NCBI RefSeq assembly: GCF_014842975.1
Contig: NZ_JACYXK010000027.1
Span: 348,141-412,140 of the forward strand
Length of the DNA: 64,000 bases
DNA from: Rhodanobacter sp. DHB23
Lineage (GTDB): Bacteria > Pseudomonadota > Gammaproteobacteria > Xanthomonadales > Rhodanobacteraceae
Direction of reading: 5' to 3'
The notes beneath the pieces are model-generated. The model was not told where the DNA came from and did no database searches. It saw only the letters and a list, made by a program, of their open reading frames with translations. A program made the translations under genes and the position numbers. Positions 16,015 to 24,648 of the stretch are shown here, in pieces; within the stretch, counting starts at the first letter, position 1, and each line of letters starts with the position of its first letter.

Positions 16015-17826
16015 ATGAGCCAAGGGAAACTGGTTTTCACGGCACTGCTGTTCGCGGCCGCCCTGCTCGGCGGCCTCTGCCTCGCCAACTGGCTCACGCT
16101 GTGGCTGCTTGGCCTGAAGGGCTCGCCCCCGGCCTGGAACACCTGGTGGCAGTACCACCAAGCCAGCAACCTGCCGCCGTACGCACCGTATGCCGGCAAG
16201 ATCAAGCTGGCAGGAGGACTCGGCTTCGGCCTGCCCTTGCTGACCTGGCTGCTCCTGCTGATCCCGTTGTCCCGGCGCAAGGCCGAGTCCCTGCACGGCG
16301 ACGCACGTTTCGCCGGCCTGCGCGACCTCAAGAAGGCCGGGCTGCTCGCGCAGACTCCGCAAGGCATCCTCATCGGCAAGTACAAGGGACGCTATCTGTG
16401 GTTGAACGGCACCCAGCACGCCATCGCCATTTCCCCCACGCGCTCCGGCAAGACCACGAGCATCGCCATCCCGGCATTGCTTTCCTATGCCCAGTCGATG
16501 GTGGTGCTCGACCTCAAAGGCGAACTGTTCAAGGCCACCAGCGGCTGGCGCGAGGCTCAAGGCCATGCCATCCGGGTGTGGGCACCTTACGACGATGCGG
16601 GGAACACCCATCGATTCAACCCGATGTCCCTCATGGCCGGCATGGATCCCGGCAAGCGCCTTGGCGAAATCCAGACCATGGCCGCCATCCTGTACCCGGA
16701 CGAGACCGGCAAGGATCCCTTCTGGACCAGCCAGTCGCGTGCAGCCTTCAGCGCCTTCGCTTCTTTCATGTTCGAAACCTGGGATGCCCAGGTGCTGGCC
16801 CGGCATCGCGCCGGCGTCCCCGCCTCGATGCAGCTCGACCCGAACACCTCGATCCTGTTCCCCAGCCTGGAACGCATCCTGCGCCTTTCCAGCGGCATGG
16901 ACGGCAAGAGCACCAGGGAAACGCTGCAGCAGATACTCACCGAGCCCGTCCACGCCTGCGTCAGTCCGCAAACCCGCACCGTGTTCGGCAATCTCCTGGG
17001 GCTGGCCGAGCAGACCTTCTCCTCGGTCATCGCCACCGTGCAGGCGCCGCTGCAGCAGTTCCTGAGCCCGATCCTCGCCGCCGCCACCAACGCCACGGAT
17101 TTCGACGTGACCGCGTTGCGCAGGCACCCCGCCACCCTTTACGTCATCATCCCCACCAACAAGCTGGACGAGAGCAGCAAGCTGCTGAACATCTTCTTCA
17201 GCACCGTGATCGGCGCCAATCTCGGCAAGCAATTGGGCGAAGAGCCCGGCCTCAAGTACCAGTTGCTGATGCTGATGGACGAGTTCACCGCGATGGGTCG
17301 GGTGGATGTATGGGCCAAGCGCATCTCGATTTCCGCCAGCTACGGTGTCCGCGACCTGTGCATCGTGCAGAGCCGGGCGCAGTTGCGCTCGGCCTATGGC
17401 GACCATGACGCCCAGAACTTCATCACCAACCACGGCGCGCAGATCGTGTTCGCCCCGCGCGAGCAGGCCGATGCCAATGAATACAGCGAAATGCTCGGCT
17501 ACAAGACGCTGCGCAGGCAGCAACGCAGCACCAGCCGCGGCCGCGACAGCCGCCAGGTATCGATCAGCTACAACGAGGAGAAGCGCGCCTTGTTCCTGCC
17601 ACAGGAAATCAAGCAACTGCCGCAGGACGAGGAGATCATCTTCTACGAAGGCTGCAAGCCCATCCGCGCACGCAAGAACTGGTTCTTCAAGGACAAGGAA
17701 CTCAAGGCGCGCGCCGACGTGCCCCCCGCAAGGATCAAGCCGATGACGTGCCCTCCTGCAGGCGAAGCGACCAGGAACATCGTCCGTCCGCAACAGGAAC
17801 AAGCCGCGGCATGGCTGGCGCAATAG
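16015..17826 (+). CDS. virD4: VirD4 coupling ATPase
   Basis: This 603-residue T4SS coupling protein has two N-terminal membrane segments (about 7-32 and 60-85). The P-loop ATPase domain has Walker A SPTRSGKTT (about residues 140-148) and Walker B LLMLMDEFTAMG (about 418-429), with an all-alpha domain between. The ATG follows AAGG directly. In X-T4SS, the all-alpha domain of VirD4 binds the XVIPCD tails of effectors, and two such effectors flank this gene. About 295 bases precede it (15720-16014) without a convincing gene; a separate promoter there is possible. No relaxase is nearby, which argues for effector rather than DNA transfer. Confidence 0.96.
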   Translation: MSQGKLVFTALLFAAALLGGLCLANWLTLWLLGLKGSPPAWNTWWQYHQASNLPPYAPYAGKIKLAGGLGFGLPLLTWLLLLIPLSRRKAESLHGDARFAGLRDLKKAGLLAQTPQGILIGKYKGRYLWLNGTQHAIAISPTRSGKTTSIAIPALLSYAQSMVVLDLKGELFKATSGWREAQGHAIRVWAPYDDAGNTHRFNPMSLMAGMDPGKRLGEIQTMAAILYPDETGKDPFWTSQSRAAFSAFASFMFETWDAQVLARHRAGVPASMQLDPNTSILFPSLERILRLSSGMDGKSTRETLQQILTEPVHACVSPQTRTVFGNLLGLAEQTFSSVIATVQAPLQQFLSPILAAATNATDFDVTALRRHPATLYVIIPTNKLDESSKLLNIFFSTVIGANLGKQLGEEPGLKYQLLMLMDEFTAMGRVDVWAKRISISASYGVRDLCIVQSRAQLRSAYGDHDAQNFITNHGAQIVFAPREQADANEYSEMLGYKTLRRQQRSTSRGRDSRQVSISYNEEKRALFLPQEIKQLPQDEEIIFYEGCKPIRARKNWFFKDKELKARADVPPARIKPMTCPPAGEATRNIVRPQQEQAAAWLAQ

Positions 17827-17955
17827 GTCGCGCCACGCCCCCGGCAGGCCACGGCCCGACCTGCCCCAGGCTCGATGGCGAAGCATCGGCACCGCTTCCT
17901 GAGGATCCCATCGCCACGCCACCGCCTCATGCCTGCACGGTGATCACTTCCGACC

Positions 17956-18549
17956 ATGAAACCTCGAATCCAATCCGTCTTGCTCCTCACCTTGACCGCG
18001 ATCACAGGATGCTCCATGGCACACGGCGACCCCAGCAACCCGAAGAAAAACCCGCACCCCGTCAAGCGCTATGAAGTCATCGCCACGGCGGATGCGCCAG
18101 GGCCGTGGGATTCAGTGAGCGGCACGGTGTTTTTCGATATCGTCAACGTGGACTGCGTGCCGCAGGGCTCATTCACCGGGGGACGGAACATCCCGAATGC
18201 CAGCCATGAATTCGAGATGGCCCGCACCGGCGAAAAAACCTGGAAGGGCCATTTCCATCGCGACCTGCTGCTGGACGAAGATTATTTCGGCAAGGGCGTT
18301 TGCCATTGGGATGCGACGGGGATGGGGCCGGTATTCGTTGCGCATGGCGCGACGTTCTCTCCGACGCGCGGCCTGAAGCAGGCGATGCAGGCCGGTTCGT
18401 ACACTGAATACTTCAAGAAGAGCGCCTACAAGGATCACTCCTTTACCGGCATGGGCGCACTGGAGTTCCTGCCCGACTCTCCTGAAGTCGCCAGGCATCC
18501 CGAGGACTTCTTCCCGATCACGGTCACCATCAAGGAGATCGGGCCGTGA
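17956..18549 (+). CDS. Candidate immunity lipoprotein for the lipase effector
   Basis: This 197-residue protein has a lipoprotein signal: ILL/AITGC lipobox at Cys19, followed by SMAH. The mature part is a compact beta-rich domain with no family I recognise (KRYEVIATADAPGPWDSVSG, FDIVNVDCVPQGSF, KGVCHWDATGMGPVFVAHGA). It overlaps the start of the lipase effector by four bases. Lipoprotein immunity genes lying directly upstream of, and coupled to, their X-Tfe partner are the rule in X-T4SS loci, so I infer that it inhibits the lipase in the periplasm. The inhibitor role is inference; the signal and overlap are seen. Confidence 0.75.
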   Translation: MKPRIQSVLLLTLTAITGCSMAHGDPSNPKKNPHPVKRYEVIATADAPGPWDSVSGTVFFDIVNVDCVPQGSFTGGRNIPNASHEFEMARTGEKTWKGHFHRDLLLDEDYFGKGVCHWDATGMGPVFVAHGATFSPTRGLKQAMQAGSYTEYFKKSAYKDHSFTGMGALEFLPDSPEVARHPEDFFPITVTIKEIGP

Positions 18550-20546
18550 GCCCGACCGCCAGGGCACAAGCCGACGCCGCCAACGACGCCTACACCAACC
18601 GCCCGAACTACCTCCACGACAACCGGCCCGTTTACCTTGGCGGCTCGGAGTACAAGATCATTGGCTACAGGGATGATCCGGCCACGGGCTTCCATGCCAC
18701 CGCCTACCAAAGCGTGGCCACGCACGAAATCATCATCACCTACCGCGGCACCGATCCCGCCATCAGCGACATCACGGGCCACACCCTCACGACGATCCAG
18801 GACATTGCCGTCGATGTCACGATGGTGCGGGATCGAATCAACCCGCAGGAGGCAGCCGCAAGCGACTTCACCAGGGAAACGATCGCCAAGGCGGAAATGC
18901 AGGGCATCTCCAGGGACCGGATCACCGTGGCCGGCCACTCGCTGGGCGGCACCCTAGCCGAAATCGAGGCGTCCAGGTACGGACTGCGTGGCGCGACCTT
19001 CAACGCCTATGGCGCGGCAGGCCTGGGCCACGGCGTGCCCGAAGGCGGCAGCGAAGTGATCGACTATGTGATGGCTGGCGATGTGGTCAGCGCCGCCAGC
19101 CGTCACCATGGCCGCGTGGTGACGCTTGCCAGCCCGGACGACCTCGCGAGCATGCGGGCCGGGCGCTATCTGGACGCGCCAGCCGGTGCGCAGGCACCCA
19201 ATCCCTTCCTGACCATGAGCCTGGGCGACCACAGCATCAAGCATTTCGCTCCCGATCCCGATGACCACGCGACGAGCGTGCTGGATCCGGCGACGTTGAC
19301 GCGATACGGGAAGAATTACGCGGACAACAAGGCCGCCATCGACGCCTACCGCAACGACGTCTACCGCGAGCGCGAGGAATTGTCCGTGGCGTTGCGCCAG
19401 GCCCAGGACCATGATGCCCATGCGCAATTGCCCGCGGACATCCGGAGGCAGCTGGACGAATACCTGGCGGCAAACGTGGACCCGGCCATCCGCAGGAAGA
19501 TCGAGCAGAACAGCGTCGTGCAAGATGTGGAACACGGACTGCAGACAGGCGCCGATGCGCTGCGCGCGGGCGGCCGATACGCGCAATCACGGTATGAGCG
19601 CGCGGCGGCGGCAGTGCATGCCGCAGGCAGCGCAGCAGCGCCAGCCAACCCCGTTGCGCCCCTGGCTGGCGCTGTGATCGGCGAGGCAGCGCATTTGCAA
19701 GGGCAGGCGGCAGGCGCCGTTGGCGACCTTGCCGCGGATGGCCTTGAAGCAGCCAGGCAGACGATCGGGCATGGTGCGCACGATGCCGCACAGGCGATCA
19801 ATGGAGCCATCCACGCCCCCGGACTCCAGGCAACCACGATCCACCTCGTCAACGGCGTCGTCGACACCTACCGAACCGCCGAAAACGTCGTGCACACGGC
19901 CGAACAGGCGTTCGACCATGCCAGGCAATCCGTGTCACATGGCATGGATGCCGCCAGGCAGGCTGGCGACGACGCGCGACAGGCCGTGGCGCACGGCGTC
20001 GACGACGCCAGGCACACCGCCGCGCGAGCCTGCGATGACGCCCGCCAGGCGATGGCGCACGGCATCGATGCCGTCGTGCATGCCGCCAACACGGCCTACG
20101 ACGCACTCACGCACGCGGAGTCATGGATCGGGCGCGGCACGACACCCTCACCCGCTCCGCAACCCCGACACGCGCGCACCGACCCGACTGCGGAATCCCT
20201 CCATACGCGCGACGACCCGCGCCATCCGGCAAACCCCGATCACGCGCTGTACCGGGAATTGCACGAACGCATCCCGGCCGCCAGCGAAAAGCGCCTGTTG
20301 CAGTTCACCGCGGCCTGCCATGCCGGCGGCATCACCCACGACAACATCGGTCCGATCGCCTATGACGAGCACCGCGGCATCATGCATTTCATGACCGCGT
20401 CGGAACTCAGGCCGCCCGTCGCGGTGGACGTGAAAGCGCCCTCGCCCGACCCGCAGCATTCCATCCAGCAGATCCAGCTGGCCAACCAGCCGCGGCCTCC
20501 TGTCCACGGCCAGCCGCAGACCCAAGGCGCACAAATCGGGCAATAG
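18546..20546 (+). CDS. T4SS effector: class 3 lipase-like + helical spacer + XVIPCD
   Basis: This 666-residue effector starts at GTG 18546, overlapping the immunity gene stop. Residues about 20-270 form an alpha/beta-hydrolase of lipase class 3 type: YRGTDP oxyanion-region motif (about 66-71), nucleophile Ser132 in AGHSLGGT, a probable acid in YVMAGDVVS and a late His in DHSIKHF. Residues about 275-540 are very Ala-rich and helical, with repeated HGxDDARQ-like units. Residues about 556-666 form the XVIPCD (ANPDHALYRELHERIP, CHAGGITHDNIGPIAYDE, Gln/Pro-rich end). It would cut phospholipids in target-cell membranes. The substrate is inferred. Confidence 0.88.
   Translation: MSPTARAQADAANDAYTNRPNYLHDNRPVYLGGSEYKIIGYRDDPATGFHATAYQSVATHEIIITYRGTDPAISDITGHTLTTIQDIAVDVTMVRDRINPQEAAASDFTRETIAKAEMQGISRDRITVAGHSLGGTLAEIEASRYGLRGATFNAYGAAGLGHGVPEGGSEVIDYVMAGDVVSAASRHHGRVVTLASPDDLASMRAGRYLDAPAGAQAPNPFLTMSLGDHSIKHFAPDPDDHATSVLDPATLTRYGKNYADNKAAIDAYRNDVYREREELSVALRQAQDHDAHAQLPADIRRQLDEYLAANVDPAIRRKIEQNSVVQDVEHGLQTGADALRAGGRYAQSRYERAAAAVHAAGSAAAPANPVAPLAGAVIGEAAHLQGQAAGAVGDLAADGLEAARQTIGHGAHDAAQAINGAIHAPGLQATTIHLVNGVVDTYRTAENVVHTAEQAFDHARQSVSHGMDAARQAGDDARQAVAHGVDDARHTAARACDDARQAMAHGIDAVVHAANTAYDALTHAESWIGRGTTPSPAPQPRHARTDPTAESLHTRDDPRHPANPDHALYRELHERIPAASEKRLLQFTAACHAGGITHDNIGPIAYDEHRGIMHFMTASELRPPVAVDVKAPSPDPQHSIQQIQLANQPRPPVHGQPQTQGAQIGQ
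19890..20110 (+). repeat. Imperfect tandem repeat in the lipase effector spacer
   Basis: The coding sequence for residues about 450-520 repeats a unit close to HGxDDARQAxAHG: the segments DHARQSVSHGMD, DDARQAVAHGVD and DDARQAMAHGID follow each other at about 18-28 residue intervals. Both DNA and protein show the repeats. The region would form a long amphipathic, Ala/His-rich helix. Confidence 0.7.
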
Positions 20547-20644
20547 CGGAGCCTCGCCATGGACCGCGCCACCGGGCCGCTCGCGGCTGGCGGGCCAGGC
20601 CCGGATCGCCCACCCCGCGAACCACCCGGTCGTGCATACCTCGC

Positions 20645-20659
20645 TAAACTGGCGCGATG
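20645..20659 (+). promoter_or_regulatory. -10 box giving a leaderless transcript of the FAD oxidase
   Basis: TAAACT at 20645-20650 is followed by exactly six bases and then ATG at 20657, with no ribosome site between. This is the TANNNT-N6-ATG layout of leaderless mRNAs. No clear -35 was found. Confidence 0.5.
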
Positions 20660-22030
20660 CCACTTGCCCCCGCCATGCTCGACCGGCTGCACGAGATCTT
20701 CCCGCCCGGTGCGGCTTCCGTCGCCGAGGCCGAACGCCTCGCCTACGCCTACGACAATTCGCGGCTCAATGCGCTGCCTGACGCGGTGGTGTTTCCCACG
20801 GAGCACGCGCAGGTCGAGGCGCTGGTGCGTGCCTGCCGCGCGCACGGCACTCCCCTGGTGGCGCGCGGGCGCGGCAGCAACACCACGGGCGCCACGGTGC
20901 CGGTGAATGGCGGCGTGGTGGCCAGTTTCGAGCGGATGAACCGTATCCTGCGCATCGACCCGGACAACCGCCTGGCGGTGGTGGAGCCGGGCGTGCTCAA
21001 CGACGACCTGCAGAAGGCGCTGGCGCCGCACGGCTTCTTCTGGCCGCCCGATCCGTCCTCCGCGCCCTGGTGCAGCATCGGCGGCAACCTCGCCTGCAAT
21101 TCGGCCGGGCCGCGCACGGTGAAGTACGGCAGCCCGCGCGAGAACACGCTGGGCCTGCGCGCGGTGGCCGGCAGCGGCGAGGGCTTCCGTTGCGGCACGT
21201 ACACCAGCAAGGGCGCCACGGGTTACGACCTGACGCGCCTGCTGATCGGTTCGGAAGGCACGCTGGCCCTGATCACCGAGGCCACGCTCAAGCTCACGCC
21301 GAAACCTTCCGCTGTGCGCACGCTGCGCGCGACGTACCGCGACGTCGGCGCGGCCGCGCGCGCGGTGGCGCGGATCATGGCGCAGCCGGTCACGCCCTGC
21401 GCGCTGGAATTCATCGACGACGTGGCGCTGAAGCTCGCGCGCGACCACGCGCCCGATGCCGGCGTGCCGGAAGCCGGTGCCCTGCTGATGATCGAGGTGG
21501 ACGGCGAGCCGGACGCCTTGCCCGCCGCCGCCGAAGCGGTGGCGCGCGCCGCGCGCGGCGACGGGCTGGTCGAGCTGCGCGTGGCCGGGACCGCCGCGGA
21601 AACGCAGGCGCTGTGGAGCGCGCGCAAGGCGCTGTCGCCTGCGCAGCGCAAGCTGTCTCCCCACAAGATCAACGAGGACGTGGTAGTGCCGGTGAGCCGG
21701 CTGCCCGAACTGGTGGACGGCGTGAAGCGCCTGGCGGCGAAGCACGACCTGCCCATCGTCAGCTTCGGCCATGCCGGCAACGGCAACCTGCACGTGAACC
21801 TGCTGCCGCGCGACGAGGCCGAGCGCGAGCGCGCCCACGCCGCGCTGGCCGAGCTGTTCGCGCTGGTCATCGCGCTCGACGGCACGCTGTCGGGCGAGCA
21901 CGGCATCGGCATCGCCAAGCGGGAGTTCATGCCGCTGGCGCTGTCCGGCGAAACGCTGCAGCTGATGCGCGGCGTCAAGGCCGCGTTCGATCCCGATGGC
22001 ATCCTCAACCCGGGCAAGCTGTTACCGTAG
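20657..22030 (+). CDS. FAD-linked oxidase, GlcD/D-2-hydroxyacid dehydrogenase-like
   Basis: This 457-residue flavoprotein has a VAO/PCMH-type FAD-binding domain (about 40-215; LVARGRGSNTTGATVPVNGG, NRLAVVEPGVLNDDL, SIGGNLACNSAGPRTVKYG, GSEGTLALITEATLKL) and a C-terminal FAD-oxidase domain (about 220-455; PIVSFGHAGNGNLHVNLLP, DGTLSGEHGIGIAKREF). This is the glycolate oxidase GlcD / D-lactate or D-2-hydroxyglutarate dehydrogenase group. It stands alone, without glcE/glcF, which favours a single-subunit D-2-hydroxyacid dehydrogenase. The substrate cannot be fixed from sequence. It begins just after the T4SS locus and marks the return to housekeeping genes. Confidence 0.88.
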   Translation: MPLAPAMLDRLHEIFPPGAASVAEAERLAYAYDNSRLNALPDAVVFPTEHAQVEALVRACRAHGTPLVARGRGSNTTGATVPVNGGVVASFERMNRILRIDPDNRLAVVEPGVLNDDLQKALAPHGFFWPPDPSSAPWCSIGGNLACNSAGPRTVKYGSPRENTLGLRAVAGSGEGFRCGTYTSKGATGYDLTRLLIGSEGTLALITEATLKLTPKPSAVRTLRATYRDVGAAARAVARIMAQPVTPCALEFIDDVALKLARDHAPDAGVPEAGALLMIEVDGEPDALPAAAEAVARAARGDGLVELRVAGTAAETQALWSARKALSPAQRKLSPHKINEDVVVPVSRLPELVDGVKRLAAKHDLPIVSFGHAGNGNLHVNLLPRDEAERERAHAALAELFALVIALDGTLSGEHGIGIAKREFMPLALSGETLQLMRGVKAAFDPDGILNPGKLLP

Positions 22031-22065
22031 CCGCTCGCCGCGCGGCGGAATCCGAAGGGGAAGCG

Positions 22066-22878
22066 ATGAAACGCGCATTGTTCTGCGTACTGGCCATGTC
22101 GTGTTTCCTGCTGGGCGCCTGCAACCAGCAATCGCTGATCGACAAGTTCGCGCCGAAGGCCGATTCCGCCACCGCCAGGTCCATCATCGACCGGCTGCGC
22201 CAGGGCGATACGGAAGCCATCGAGGCGCAGCTCGATCCGCGCTACCGGACGCCCGACGTCACTGCAAAACTGCACGAAATCGCCGCGGCCTTTCCCGCCG
22301 GCCAACCCGTTTCCGTGAAGACCGTGGGCTTCAACGAAAACACCCTGCTGGCCCATGGCGAGTCGTCCAGCACCACCAATCTCACCTTCGAATACCAGTT
22401 CAACGACGCATGGGTCGTCGCCACGGTCGTGCTCGCGAAGAAGGGCGACGCGTTGACGATCGAAGGCCTGCACGCCGAGCGCCTGGCCGAATCCCTGGAA
22501 ACCCGCAACGCGTTCACCTTCCAGGCCAGGGGTGCCGCGCACTGGCTGATGCTGCTGTGGGTCATTGCCAATACGGCGTTGTGCCTGTGCGCTTTCGTGC
22601 TCTGCCTGCGCACACGGATCGCACGGCGCAAATGGCTGTGGGCACTATTCACCCTGGTCGGCGTGAGCACGCTGCGTTTCGACTGGAGCAACGGGCACTT
22701 CGCATTCCAGCCGCTCAGCGTGCAGCTGTTCGGCGCATCGGCGATGGCGCAACCTTATGGGCCATGGATACTGGGCGCATCCATCCCGCTCGGTGCGATC
22801 TGGTTCCTGGCCGTGCGGCGCCGCCTGGCCGCCGCATCCGTTCCGCCGGCATTGCCGGGGGCCGACGCAACGCCATGA
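22066..22878 (+). CDS. Predicted membrane-anchored lipoprotein of unknown function
   Basis: This 270-residue protein has a lipobox LLGAC at about Cys18. A small periplasmic domain (about 30-145) resembles DUF3887/NTF2-like folds that carry helical SIIDRLRQGDTEAIEAQLDP segments. Three hydrophobic segments follow (about 155-180, 190-205 and 230-250) and a short basic tail. No function is recognised. The ATG at 22066 follows GAAGGGGAAG. The last four bases overlap the start of the uracil-DNA glycosylase-like gene. Confidence 0.6.
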   Translation: MKRALFCVLAMSCFLLGACNQQSLIDKFAPKADSATARSIIDRLRQGDTEAIEAQLDPRYRTPDVTAKLHEIAAAFPAGQPVSVKTVGFNENTLLAHGESSSTTNLTFEYQFNDAWVVATVVLAKKGDALTIEGLHAERLAESLETRNAFTFQARGAAHWLMLLWVIANTALCLCAFVLCLRTRIARRKWLWALFTLVGVSTLRFDWSNGHFAFQPLSVQLFGASAMAQPYGPWILGASIPLGAIWFLAVRRRLAAASVPPALPGADATP

Positions 22879-23483
22879 CCGCGCCCCTCCCCCGCGACAC
22901 CGTCGCATTCGAGGCCCTGCTCGCCGACATCCGCGCCTGCCGCCTGTGCGCGGCGCATTTGCCGCTCGGGCCACGGCCGGTGGTGCAGGCATCGCTGCAG
23001 TCGCGACTGCTGATCGTGAGCCAGGCGCCGGGGCGCAAGGTGCACGACACCGGCATCCCGTTCAACGACGCGAGCGGCGACCGGCTGCGCGAGTGGCTGG
23101 GCACCGGCAAGGACGTGTTCTACGACGCCACGAAGATCGCCATCGTGCCGATGGGTTTCTGCTTCCCGGGCACCGGCAAGGGCGGCGACCTGCCGCCGCG
23201 TCCCGAATGCGCCCCGACCTGGCATCCACGCCTGCTGCCGCTGCTGGGACAGGTGCGGCTGACGCTGGCGATCGGCCAGTACGCCCAGGCGGGCCTGCTG
23301 GGCGACCGCCGCGGACGCACGCTTACCGACACCGTGCAGGCGTGGCGCGAACACCTCGCGCAAGGCGTGCTGCCGTTGCCGCATCCCAGCCCGCGCAACC
23401 AGCTCTGGCTGAAGCGCAACGCATGGTTCGAAACAGAGTTGCTGCCCGAGCTGCGCAAGCTGGTAGCCGCGGCACTGCGCTAG
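22875..23483 (+). CDS. Uracil-DNA glycosylase family protein
   Basis: This 202-residue protein is of the COG1573-like UDG superfamily. It has an early CxxC (RACRLCAAH, about residues 18-21), motif A region QAPGRKVHDTGIPFNDASGDRLR with the acidic residue, a GFCFPGTG block, a Cys in RPECAPTW and motif B HPSPRN near the end. Four cysteines could hold an iron-sulfur cluster, as in family 4/5 enzymes, but spacing should be checked. It would excise uracil from DNA. It overlaps the previous gene by four bases. Confidence 0.85.
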   Translation: MTAPLPRDTVAFEALLADIRACRLCAAHLPLGPRPVVQASLQSRLLIVSQAPGRKVHDTGIPFNDASGDRLREWLGTGKDVFYDATKIAIVPMGFCFPGTGKGGDLPPRPECAPTWHPRLLPLLGQVRLTLAIGQYAQAGLLGDRRGRTLTDTVQAWREHLAQGVLPLPHPSPRNQLWLKRNAWFETELLPELRKLVAAALR

Positions 23484-23673
23484 GGAACCCTGCATCCGTC
23501 ACCGCGCGTACTGCACCAAGCGCACGCGCGAGCGATCTTCGGCGACCACTTGCAGGCCAGTATGATCGGCCACGTCCCGTCGTCGGCCTGCGGCAACCGC
23601 CCCGGAACGGGCATCTCTCGCTCGCGGATAAAGCCACTACGCATTCAGGTCAACACATACAGGGGAGTCAGGC

Positions 23674-24579
23674 ATGGAAACCGTTTGTCAGGCTTGCGGT
23701 TATCAAAGGAAGCCGACGGATCAGGCACCCGAGTGGGAGTGTCCCGCCTGCGGCAAGGCGTATGTGAAGACCTCGCATCCATCGGCCAGTCCGTTGGTGA
23801 TTTACCCGGGCAGTCCTTCTGTCGAGGCAGGCAACGGGCAGTACGGAAGAGCCACGCCCCCGAGTGCGCCGAAGGAAACAGCCAAAAACAAGCACGGAAT
23901 ACTCATCGGAGTTTCTTTCTTGCTTTTGATCTTTGTCCTCCCCCTGCTTTTCAATCCATCGTCAGCATCCGACATGATTCTGCATAGTGAGCGTGGCTTT
24001 ATTGCACTCATTTGCACCGCAATGTTGGCGGCGCTGGTCGTCGCTGGCCGCATGAGTGAGAGAGGTGGTCCCGATGACCGCAAGTCCGCAGCTACACTTG
24101 CCGCCACATCTATCGGACTCGCTGTTGCAGTGCTTTTTTTCGGCATCGCAATTTCATCGCACAACGAGGCACGCGCCGAGGCCAGCATCCAGCGTAATGG
24201 CGTGCGCGCCACAGCGGATGTCGTCCGCATCTATAACGGAGGATGCGGAAGAGCGGGATGCAACATCTACGTGGAATACGCGTTTACGCCGCCGACTGAA
24301 ACGCAATCCGTGCATGGCCACGCATGGCTCGGATCGACGGGAGGCTCTGACTCACATATCGCTTACGCACGTACAAACAGGCAGGTTCCCATCGCCTACG
24401 AAATTGGCCACCCTGAAGTCTCGGCACTGAACTTCAACGACGATGTTTTTCGCCTCGATCATGACGACAGCGCGATGGCCTTGTTGGGCAAGATCCTTCT
24501 GGGAATCCTGCTGCTGGCACTTGCAGTAGTAATCCTTATCGACTGGTTGCGTTCAAGCAAGAAACCGAACGCCGTTTGA
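23674..24579 (+). CDS. Zinc-ribbon membrane protein with DUF3592-like domain
   Basis: This 301-residue protein starts with a small zinc ribbon (CQACGYQRKP...WECPACGKAY, two CxxC pairs, residues about 5-30). A membrane helix (about 75-95), two more (about 107-125 and 140-162), an extracytoplasmic domain resembling DUF3592 (about 165-260; NGVRATADVVRIYNGGCG, VEYAFTPPTE, PIAYEIGHPEVSALNF) and a C-terminal helix (about 272-293) follow. The ATG follows GGGGAGTC. The function is unknown. The base composition is slightly poorer in G+C than its neighbours. Confidence 0.6.
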   Translation: METVCQACGYQRKPTDQAPEWECPACGKAYVKTSHPSASPLVIYPGSPSVEAGNGQYGRATPPSAPKETAKNKHGILIGVSFLLLIFVLPLLFNPSSASDMILHSERGFIALICTAMLAALVVAGRMSERGGPDDRKSAATLAATSIGLAVAVLFFGIAISSHNEARAEASIQRNGVRATADVVRIYNGGCGRAGCNIYVEYAFTPPTETQSVHGHAWLGSTGGSDSHIAYARTNRQVPIAYEIGHPEVSALNFNDDVFRLDHDDSAMALLGKILLGILLLALAVVILIDWLRSSKKPNAV

Positions 24580-24648
24580 CCCAAGTCTGACAAGGCCTTT
24601 TGCAAGTCGATCCACAGGCGCCCGCTTCCGAACCGAAGCGGATGCGCC

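Larger units (their letters stand above)
2012..20546 (+). other. X-type (bacterial-killing) type IV secretion locus
   Basis: Eighteen genes all read rightward: virB7-8-9-10-11-1-2-3-4-5-6, a DUF4189-like gene, an immunity-like lipoprotein, a GH19/XVIPCD effector, a TrbM-like gene, virD4, a second immunity-like lipoprotein and a lipase/XVIPCD effector. The gene order, the enlarged VirB7 with an extra domain, and effectors carrying C-terminal XVIPCD-like signals match the Xanthomonas-type contact-dependent killing T4SS. There is no relaxase, origin of transfer or replication gene in the locus, so a conjugative role is unlikely. All core components (VirB1-VirB11 and VirD4) are present and intact. 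Confidence 0.9.

Noticed and set aside
19890..20110. CRISPR-like or satellite repeat
   Set aside because: The repeats are in frame, imperfect and encode helical protein units of the lipase effector, with no spacers.
2012..20546. Conjugative element
   Set aside because: No relaxase, oriT, integrase or replication gene is present; effectors with XVIPCD and lipoprotein partners point to killing.
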